From JBBTIS01 sp038059855 (GTDB taxonomy: Bacteria > Elusimicrobiota > Elusimicrobia > JACQPE01): 64,000 nt of DNA. The translations under genes were made by a program, and so were the position numbers. The stretch covers positions 1 to 64,000 of the forward strand of contig CAYHKQ010000001.1 of the NCBI GenBank assembly GCA_964357255.1, read 5' to 3'. The notes beneath the pieces were generated by a model that had not been told where the DNA came from, ran no database searches, and saw only the letters and a program-made list of their open reading frames with translations. Every line of letters begins with the position of its first letter. Within the stretch, counting starts at the first letter, position 1. Below are positions 58,931 to 64,000 of the stretch, in pieces.

Positions 58931-58949
58931 CGTGAGTTTACTGCGGTTG
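58926..58949. repeat. left copy of perfect 24-bp inverted repeat
   Basis: The repeat starts CCTAGCGTGAG and ends ACTGCGGTTG; its exact inverse is at 60862-60885, 1.9 kb away. The TAG at 58928-58930 is the stop codon of the MqnA-like gene; the TAG in the other copy is the stop of the convergent dehydrogenase gene. Confidence 0.9.
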
Positions 58950-58952
58950 CGT

Positions 58953-59108
58953 AATTCCGGGGACACCCCACTTAATTCATATGTTCTAAAATCCTCCATG
59001 GCCCGCATTGCCAGAATCGTTGCTCCGCATATCCCCCACCATGTCACGCAAAGAGGAAACCGAAGGCAGAATACTTTCTTTTGCGACGATGATTACCAAC
59101 TGCGTTTT
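58953..59108 (+). pseudogene. truncated RAYT (IS200/Y1-like) transposase with left end
   Basis: AATTCCGGGGACACCCC (58953-58969) is the classic end sequence found before REP-associated tyrosine transposases. At 58998 an ATG opens MARIARIVAPHIPHHVTQRG, with the HH-V-TQRGN signature, and continues NRRQNTFFCDDDYQLR. After about 37 codons the frame enters the IS21 end, so the catalytic HuH and tyrosine region is missing. The gene was interrupted or replaced by the IS21 insertion. Confidence 0.85.
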
Positions 59109-59118
59109 TCGGTCCAAA

Positions 59119-59230
59119 GTGGCCACCCTTTTCGGCGGCATGACGGCCACCTATTTCGGAACATGACGGCCACCCTTTTCGGCCGGAAGACGGCCACTTT
59201 CTAGATCCTTCCGAAAGGGTGGCCATCATG
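59119..59230. mobile_element. IS21-family left end with multiple terminal repeats
   Basis: GGCCACCCTTTTCGG occurs at 59121-59135 and 59168-59182 and in variant form at 59146-59160 and 59192; an inverted copy (CCGAAAGGGTGGCC) lies at 59211-59224. Such clustered GGCCACC repeats are typical transposase-binding sites at IS21 ends. 59231-59317 is the leader of istA, with AAGGAGG at its end. Confidence 0.8.
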
Positions 59231-59317
59231 CCCGAAACACCCCCGCAGCGAACGGCGTTGGTTTAACCACAATTCGCCGTAGAATCCTTGCAATGTTTCC
59301 AGCATCAAGGAGGTTCT

Positions 59318-59977
59318 ATGGCACAAGAGAGGTTAACCATGCGCACAACAAAGGAGGTTTGCAGGCTTAAGTTTGCCTGCTACCTGAGCAACCGCCAAAT
59401 TGCCAAGAGTCTTGGCATTGGCCGTACAACAGTCGCGGATTATCTGGGGCGCGCTCAAGCCGCGGGCCTGGCGGATTGGCCGGCGATTGAAACCATTGGT
59501 GAAGAGGAACTCGAACAAAAACTCTTTTCTCTGCCACTGGACAACCCATCGGCCTCATCAAAGCCCCTGCCCGATTACGCCAGGGTCCATGAGGAGCTTC
59601 GCAATTCCCATGTTACCCTGACGCTTCTGTGGCAAGAGCACAAGGAGCAGCATCCCGATAGCCACGGCTACACCCAGTTCGCTCATTACTACAGCGAGTA
59701 CAAGAAAAAGCTGGGCCTGGTGATGCGCCAAGAGCATAAGGCCGGGGAGAAAGTCTTCGTGGATTACTGTGATGGCCTCGGGATCATTGATCCCGATACA
59801 GGAGAGATTGTCCCAACCCAGCTCTTTGTGGGAGTCTGGGGAGCGTCGAACTACACCTACGCCGAGGCCTCCCGAAGCCAGGACCTGGCCTGCTGGACCA
59901 TGAGCCATGTGCGGGCCTTTGAATACTTCAACCGCGTTCCGGTAAGCTTGCAACGTCCCAACCTCCGGAAGCCATAA
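59318..59977 (+). pseudogene. istA: truncated IstA transposase (IS21 family)
   Basis: A 219-codon frame representing the N-terminal 40 percent of IstA (usually about 500 residues). It has the HTH (SNRQIAKSLGIGRTTVADYL) and the start of the DDE domain (EKVFVDYCDGLGIIDPDTGE, first catalytic Asp). The frame ends right after SHVRAFEYFNRVP, where intact proteins continue, and istB is absent. The element cannot transpose on its own. Confidence 0.9.
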
Positions 59978-59981
59978 TTAT

Positions 59982-60013
59982 ATATGGCTATTTTGCCATA
60001 TTCCTGGTATACT
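59982..60013 (+). promoter_or_regulatory. brnTA promoter and operator
   Basis: ATATGGC (59982-59988) and GCCATAT (59995-60001) form an inverted repeat 6 bp apart, followed by a -10 box TATACT (60008-60013), which ends 10 bp before the brnT ATG. The -35 box would fall inside the repeat and is weak. The site fits autorepression by the BrnTA complex. A leaderless or very short leader mRNA is implied. Confidence 0.55.
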
Positions 60014-60023
60014 AATCTTAGTC

Positions 60024-60308
60024 ATGTTGCATTTTGAGTGGGACAGCAGGAAGGATCGGAAAAATCAACTAAAACACGGGGTATCCTTCAAGACTGCCCA
60101 GTACGCATTCTCCGATCCCGAACGCGTCATCGCCGAAGACTTGGAGCATAGCGAGAAAGAGAAACGTTTCTATTGTTTCGGCCGAGTTGAGGAAGAAATA
60201 TTGACCGTTCGTTTCACGTTTAGAAAAGAGCGGATTCGGATTTTTGGAGCTGGATACTGGAGAAAAGGAAGGGTTGTTTATGAAAAAGAAAATAAAATAC
60301 ACGGATGA
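60024..60308 (+). CDS. brnT: BrnT-family toxin
   Basis: A 94-residue protein of the BrnT (DUF497) RNase-toxin family: FEWDSRKDRKNQLKHGVSFK at residues 4-23, then YAFSDPERVIAEDLEHSEKE, RFYCFGRVEEEILTVRFTFR and RIRIFGAGYWRKGR. Basic residues and the KHGVSF motif are conserved. Toxin first and antitoxin second, with a 29-bp overlap, is the standard order. It lies directly after the truncated istA. Confidence 0.92.
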   Translation: MLHFEWDSRKDRKNQLKHGVSFKTAQYAFSDPERVIAEDLEHSEKEKRFYCFGRVEEEILTVRFTFRKERIRIFGAGYWRKGRVVYEKENKIHG

Positions 60309-60516
60309 GCCGCTCGGAAAACTTCGGATAATCAAGGATTTTTTGCCTCCTCCGGAAGAGCTGGCTTTCAAAGAGAAGGGCGTTAAGGTGACGATGACGC
60401 TCAGCAAATCGAGCGTCGAATTCTTCAAAAAGGCCGCTGAAAAGTACCACGCTCCATATCAGCAGATGCTTCGCAAATTGATCGATGCCTACACGGCTCA
60501 CCATTTCTTGCCCTAA
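60280..60516 (+). CDS. brnA: BrnA-family antitoxin
   Basis: A 78-residue protein whose C-terminal half is ribbon-helix-helix-like: KGVKVTMTLSKSSVEFFKKA, then KYHAPYQQMLRKLIDAYTA. The N-terminus (YTDEPLGKLRIIKDFLPPPE) would wrap the toxin. The ATG at 60280 with GGAAGGG upstream is preferred to an earlier in-frame start, which would deepen the overlap with brnT. Confidence 0.88.
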   Translation: MKKKIKYTDEPLGKLRIIKDFLPPPEELAFKEKGVKVTMTLSKSSVEFFKKAAEKYHAPYQQMLRKLIDAYTAHHFLP

Positions 60517-60536
60517 TGCGAATTTAGAATAAAAGT

Positions 60537-60740
60537 AAAAGGAGACTTGACCCTCAAACAGGAATTCCGGGGACACCCCGCTTAATGCAGGAACCGCTAC
60601 AAAAAAAAGTTTCCCGTAGCCTACGATCAATACGCCAAGCTCCTGGAAGAAAAGCAAGCGCAGGAGTCTGCCTTGGCCCAGCTCACGCAGGAATACCTAT
60701 TGTTAAAAAAAAGAGTGAGTTAGTGAATTCCGGGGGAATT
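60537..60740 (+). mobile_element. IS/RAYT end fragments and a coding remnant
   Basis: GGAGACTTGACCC (60541-60553) and a second AATTCCGGGGACACCCC (60563-60579) stand in the same orientation as the left copy at 58953 (23 of 24 bases alike). They are followed by an open frame without start at 60592-60723 (from NRYKKKFPVAYDQYAKLLEE to YLLLKKRVS and stop) and GAATTCCGGGGG (60725-60736). The peptide looks like the helical end of a larger protein I cannot name. From 60741 to 60861 nothing codes. Confidence 0.5.
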
Positions 60741-60861
60741 CCGGAATTTTAAAGCTATTGCGGGAGAATAAAAAAACCGAAGTTTGTCTATACGGCTTGT
60801 AGCGCAGAAAAAAGCTGACTGTTCGAGGGAAAAATTAGGTTTTAGGGCCGCGTCACGCCCC

Positions 60862-60885
60862 CAACCGCAGTAAACTCACGCTAGG
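60862..60885. repeat. right copy of perfect 24-bp inverted repeat
   Basis: Exact inverse of 58926-58949 (begins CAACCGCAGT, ends GTAAACTCACGCTAGG). The plus-strand CTA at 60881-60883 is the stop codon of the dehydrogenase read from the minus strand. Confidence 0.9.
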
Positions 60886-61924
60886 GCACGAGCACGATTT
60901 TTCCAAAGAATTGGCGCGAGAGCATTTTTTCCTGGGCTCCCCGCGCGTCCTTGAGTCCCCAGACGGAATCAATCACGGGACAGAGTTTTTTTTCTTCCAC
61001 CAGTTGGGTAATTTTTTGAAACTCGGCCAAGGTTCCCATGATTGATCCCTGGAGCCGGATTTCGCGGGTGAAAAAATATCGAAGATCAATCGGAGCTTCT
61101 GGGCCGGCGGTGGCGCCGCAGGTGACGATGATCCCCCCTTTTTTAACCGATTTAATGGAATTCGCCATCGTTGCCGGGCCCACGTGTTCAAAAACAATGT
61201 CTACGCCCCTGCTATCCGTGGCCACAAGCGCCTCGCGGTAAAACGGGGTTGAGCCGTCGGGCTTGGAAAGGATGGTAATATCGGCGCCCAGGGCCCTGGC
61301 CTTGTCTAGTTTGTCCTCGTTGCCGGCCACCGCCAAGATTGGCTTGGCGCCTGCGAGTTTGGCGATTTGGATGGCGGCAACGCCGATTCCGCTGGCGGCT
61401 CCAAGAATTAAAACGCTGTTGCCTGCCGCAAGGTTCCCCTGGGTCATGAGCATGTGCCAAGCGGTAAGGAATGTCAGCGGGTAGGCCGCCGCTTCCTCAA
61501 AGCTGATGTTTTTTGGTTTGGCCGCTAATTGTCGGGCTTTGACCTTGACAAACTCGGCCAGACCTCCCGGAACATGCTCGCCTAAGATGCCGTAGGCGAC
61601 GCAAAGATTGTCCCTGCCCTCCAGGCAGAAGGGGCACTTAAAGCAGGAGATTCCCGGCGAAATTACCACGGCCTCTCCGGCGATCCATCCCTTGACCCCG
61701 GAGCCGAGCCGGGCAATTTCGCCGCTCGCGTCGCAACCTGAAATGTGGGGCAGGGGAACTTTTAAGCCCGGCAATCCTTGGCGCACCCAGATGTCCAGGC
61801 GGTTAAGCGCCGTTGCTCGCACGCGGACCAGGGCCTCGTCTTGGGCTAAGACCGGATCGGGAAAATTTTCAACATATTCGAGTTTTTCAGGCCCGCCGTG
61901 TTCGCGGAAGATGACGGCTTTCAT
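60881..61924 (-). CDS. zinc-type MDR alcohol dehydrogenase/quinone oxidoreductase
   Basis: A 347-residue NAD(P)-dependent medium-chain dehydrogenase. The GroES-like N-domain carries a possible catalytic Cys (HISGCDASGEI) and the structural zinc motif ISCFKCPFCLEGRDNLC; the Rossmann part has LILGAASGIGVAAIQIAKLA and VDIVFEHVGP. The AASGIG form is closer to the quinone oxidoreductase side of the family. The substrate is not predictable. Its stop codon lies in the 24-bp repeat that bounds the mobile island. Confidence 0.88.
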   Translation of the reverse strand: MKAVIFREHGGPEKLEYVENFPDPVLAQDEALVRVRATALNRLDIWVRQGLPGLKVPLPHISGCDASGEIARLGSGVKGWIAGEAVVISPGISCFKCPFCLEGRDNLCVAYGILGEHVPGGLAEFVKVKARQLAAKPKNISFEEAAAYPLTFLTAWHMLMTQGNLAAGNSVLILGAASGIGVAAIQIAKLAGAKPILAVAGNEDKLDKARALGADITILSKPDGSTPFYREALVATDSRGVDIVFEHVGPATMANSIKSVKKGGIIVTCGATAGPEAPIDLRYFFTREIRLQGSIMGTLAEFQKITQLVEEKKLCPVIDSVWGLKDARGAQEKMLSRQFFGKIVLVP

Positions 61925-61964
61925 AAAAAGGCAATTTTATTGCCCGAGAGCCCACGAGCCACGG

Positions 61965-62393
61965 TTATCCCCCCCGGGCTTCAAACAGGGTTTGACACGC
62001 GAGGCAGTAGCGGCTGTAGGGAATGACGCGGAGGCGTTTCAATGGAATTGGTTTTTTGCAACGGTCGCAATAGCCGAAGGTTTTATTCGCGATGCGTTGC
62101 AGGGCTTCTTCGATTTGCATCAGGGTTTCTCGTTCCGAGCCGGAAATCTCAAACAGCATTTCTTTTTCGTAGGTTTGCGTGGCGACGTCGGCGTCATCGC
62201 CCGGGCTGACCTCGATCGTGGATGGCAACTCCGTTTTTTTGAGGTCTTCAAGGTCGGCGGCGAGCCTGGCGTGGATTTCAAACAATTCTTTTTTGAACGC
62301 CGTCAGCGCCCTGGCAGGCAGGGGTTTGAGGCGGATTTGCGCTACGGGCGCAAGCTTGGCTTTCGCCGTCAGCTTTGTTTTTATTTTTTCCAT
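61965..62393 (-). CDS. DksA/TraR-type zinc-finger regulator
   Basis: A 142-residue protein with an N-terminal coiled coil (about 30-95; LFEIHARLAADLEDLKK, DDADVATQTYEKEM) and a C4 zinc finger (CDRC..CLAC, about residues 109-133), the plan of DksA-like proteins that enter the RNA polymerase secondary channel. The coiled-coil tip has DDAD rather than the DxxDxA of classical DksA in a position I can verify, so ppGpp synergy is uncertain. AGGAGG before the ATG at 62393 fixes the start. Confidence 0.88.
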   Translation of the reverse strand: MEKIKTKLTAKAKLAPVAQIRLKPLPARALTAFKKELFEIHARLAADLEDLKKTELPSTIEVSPGDDADVATQTYEKEMLFEISGSERETLMQIEEALQRIANKTFGYCDRCKKPIPLKRLRVIPYSRYCLACQTLFEARGG

Positions 62394-62568
62394 AGTCCCT
62401 CCTAGCCGATTATTTCGCTTTTTCATAAGTGGCCGCTATTATAGAAATTCAAATAGGCGACCAGGGTGGCGGTGGAGGGGGCGCAGAATTTTCCCGAGGA
62501 ACGGAAAAAAGGGGCGTCATGGTTGGTTTTGCCGTCAATGGTTGTTTCTACGATATCTGATCGAATGT

Positions 62569-63081
62569 TCAGGAGGCCATCGCCGGCGTGCCGGCCTTTT
62601 TCTCGATCCAGGAGGCGGCCCAGAAAAAGGCGGTTCCGTAGAGCATGGTGGCGGCCATTTCGTTGAACAGGAACGGCAGGGCTACGGCGTAGCAGGTGGC
62701 CAGGCCGGCCAAGTTGTGAGGGTACATGCCGGAGACGAGCCACACGCCCAGATTGCTGACGGTAAAAAAGATGGCGGAGGAAAGGCCCAAGCCTCCCAGG
62801 CGGCCAGCCCGGCTCGTCCCGCACCGGCGTCCCAGCCAGGTCGCGGCGAAAAAACCGGCGTATACGAACAGCATGGTCGAGTGCCAGCCCAGGATGGCGT
62901 CGGAGGCAAGGAGAATAATCATCGGCAAGGCATAAGCCCAAATCCCGGCCATTTTGTTGCCGGAGAAGAAGGCCATGGCTCCGGTCGGCGTGAAATTCGC
63001 CGGATGCGGCGCGAGCCGTGCCGCGGCTCCCAAGAGGATCAGCCCCGCGTAATAAAATTCTTTTTTGTCTATTTTGTTCAT
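62569..63081 (-). CDS. DUF6580-family membrane protein
   Basis: A 170-residue protein with five membrane helices. The first loop reads LGAAARLAPHPANFTPTGAM followed by AFFSGNKMAGIWAYALPMII, the hallmark of DUF6580 (ECF-transporter S-component-like) proteins, so uptake of a small cofactor is conceivable but unproven. GGAG precedes the ATG. The region 62394-62568 between this stop and the DksA-like start shows no gene. Confidence 0.75.
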   Translation of the reverse strand: MNKIDKKEFYYAGLILLGAAARLAPHPANFTPTGAMAFFSGNKMAGIWAYALPMIILLASDAILGWHSTMLFVYAGFFAATWLGRRCGTSRAGRLGGLGLSSAIFFTVSNLGVWLVSGMYPHNLAGLATCYAVALPFLFNEMAATMLYGTAFFWAASWIEKKAGTPAMAS

Positions 63082-63125
63082 TGTATTGATTCTCCCTTGT
63101 AAACGTTTCTCGACATTATTCTATT

Positions 63126-63695
63126 TTATTTGAGCGGCTCAATAATCAAAATGGAAGAATTCCCTTCGCGCCGGGGATTATATTGATCCGGCGTTTTTTT
63201 CCCTTCCACAAGATAGTGGTAGCGGTAGGTGCCGGGGGTAATTTCTATTCCGGCCCTCCAGGTTCCGGGTTTTTCTTTGTTCATTTTAATCGGCGACCAA
63301 GAGTTGAATTCGCCGGCCAGGAAAACTTCCTTGGCGCGATAGTTGACGCAAGTAAAAAGAATGTGACGGGGCAGGAGAGATTTTGTGTCCACGGCTGTTT
63401 TGGCTTTTTCAATGTCTAGGGCGGGCGGCGGGCCGACCGGCTGGGAGGAGATGATAATGGTGGGGCCCTGCGGCAGGCCGGCGGATTTGGGCGTGACGGG
63501 ACGCGTAATTTTTGCCTTAAGAAGATCCTGGGTTCGCTTGCGTTCCAAGCGATGGTAGCGGTAAGCGGCGGTGTATCCCGACAGAAAAGAAACCGACAGC
63601 GATAAAACGATAATAATTTGAAGTTTGGTTTTATCTCTCCCTTGCTGATCGCGCGGCTTTAGGGGTTGCGGCTGTTGTTCTTGAGGGTCGGCCAA
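63126..63695 (-). CDS. membrane-anchored protein with glycogen-binding (CBM48-like) domain
   Basis: A 189-residue protein: basic N-terminus, one membrane helix (about 26-44, IIIVLSLSVSFLSGYTAAY), a proline-rich linker and an E-set/CBM48-like domain at about 108-187 with VFLAGEFNSWSPIKMNK, TWRAGIEITPGTYRYHYLVE and PDQYNPRREGNSSILII. Such domains bind glucans in AMPK-beta and branching enzymes; isolated ones exist. The ligand is unknown. It starts inside the pterin dehydratase gene (37-bp overlap). Confidence 0.78.
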   Translation of the reverse strand: MADPQEQQPQPLKPRDQQGRDKTKLQIIIVLSLSVSFLSGYTAAYRYHRLERKRTQDLLKAKITRPVTPKSAGLPQGPTIIISSQPVGPPPALDIEKAKTAVDTKSLLPRHILFTCVNYRAKEVFLAGEFNSWSPIKMNKEKPGTWRAGIEITPGTYRYHYLVEGKKTPDQYNPRREGNSSILIIEPLK

Positions 63696-63970
63696 GTGCT
63701 TAAGATTTTCTCCAGCGTTTTGGCCAGGATGAAGTCAAGCTCGGTGACTGCACTGGCGCTATGCGTGAAGAGATTTAGGCGCATTTTGCAGAAAGAAAGA
63801 TGAATATCCGGATGATGGTTCATTTCCTCGCAGATGGGGATGAGATTGTTGATGAAACCCACGGCATCCAAGAAATCCTGGAATTTGACTTCGCGGACCA
63901 ATTGGCCGTTGTCCATCGTCCAAAGGGGCAGGCTTTTTAGAAGCTCGTTAATTTTTTGTTCTTGAAGCAT
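63659..63970 (-). CDS. phhB: 4a-hydroxytetrahydrobiopterin (pterin-4a-carbinolamine) dehydratase
   Basis: A 103-residue enzyme of the PCD/PhhB family. The catalytic histidines appear in EEMNHHPDIHLSFCKM and the later LFTHSASAVTELDFILAKT, and the N-terminal LPLWTMDNGQLVREVKFQDF is typical. In organisms without aromatic hydroxylase, family members may recycle pterin cofactors of other pathways. The remaining 30 bases of the window hold its upstream region. Confidence 0.9.
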   Translation of the reverse strand: MLQEQKINELLKSLPLWTMDNGQLVREVKFQDFLDAVGFINNLIPICEEMNHHPDIHLSFCKMRLNLFTHSASAVTELDFILAKTLEKILSTWPTLKNNSRNP

Positions 63971-64000
63971 AAAAATTAATTATAGTTTTTCAGTGAGATT

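Noticed and set aside
58932..59204. apparent 90-residue protein
   Set aside because: It is a chimera of a RAYT N-terminus and the IS21 end repeats read in frame, so it is annotated as a truncated transposase instead.
61608..62405. 265-codon plus-strand open frame
   Set aside because: Antisense to the dehydrogenase and DksA-like genes, both of which have clear family motifs.
62423..62941. 172-codon minus-strand open frame
   Set aside because: It is an alternate frame of the DUF6580 gene; its composition (Arg/His-rich) is that of a shadow, whereas the 62569-63081 frame has a family signature and membrane helices.

Overview
The window comes from a diderm (Gram-negative type) bacterium of moderate GC content. 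It encodes many beta-barrel or PorV-like outer-membrane proteins, Sec signal peptides, a Bat (VWA/TPR) cluster and a eukaryote-like Ser/Thr kinase. I cannot name the phylum. The mix (PorV/PorQ, FecR, CHASE2 kinase, Bat genes, FlgD-like C-terminal domain) would suit Elusimicrobiota or neighbouring lineages, but that is only an impression. Standard ATG/GTG/TTG starts and TGA stops are used throughout; there are no phage genes and no CRISPR.

Layout. 0.06-2.1 kb: a two-gene unit under a perfect 18-bp palindrome, transposase debris and a small secreted protein. 2.1-10.8 kb: a signalling cluster. A minus-strand operon (CHASE2-Ser/Thr kinase, PP2C phosphatase, FHA protein) lies back to back with a FecR protein followed by two envelope proteins. 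10.8-17.4 kb: a porin with a structured leader, a TPR protein, four tRNAs (Arg-CCT, Pro-GGG, Ala-CGC, Pro-CGG), acylphosphatase-sigma factor-apt, a MurG-like glycosyltransferase, HU and MerR. 17.4-24.3 kb: a housekeeping operon miaB-pilZ-miaA-hflX-pgsA-plsY-gpsA-BFN, joining tRNA modification to phospholipid synthesis. 24.3-30.4 kb: a two-subunit CoA-transferase, a lipoprotein metalloprotease candidate, a CCA-adding enzyme and a membrane glycosyltransferase. 30.5-36 kb: envelope proteins, two with CxxCH motifs, one gene being split by an in-frame TGA. 35.9-42.4 kb: batE/D/C/B/A and an associated gene; their usual partners DUF58 (50.5 kb) and MoxR (54.6 kb) are displaced on the same strand. 42.6-58.9 kb: aminotransferase-aldehyde dehydrogenase, ychF, exported hypotheticals, a HigBA-like toxin-antitoxin pair, a class II glutamine amidotransferase, aspartase and an MqnA-like protein. 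58.9-60.9 kb: a nest of mobile debris (RAYT N-terminus, IS21 end with truncated istA, brnTA), bounded by a perfect 24-bp inverted repeat that carries the stop codons of both flanking genes. 60.9-64 kb: Zn-dehydrogenase, DksA-like, DUF6580, a glycogen-binding-like domain protein and a pterin dehydratase.

Repeats are the most unusual aspect. There are three copies of an IS66-like MITE (13-bp TIRs, 8-bp target duplications). Several signal peptides are encoded by short tandem and palindromic repeats (8-nt and 9-nt families) that also share silent positions between unrelated proteins. A conserved string around the -35 box (GCCTATTGAC) recurs in front of several genes. The kinase/phosphatase/FHA/FecR cluster and the repeat-derived signal peptides are the best candidates for undescribed biology.
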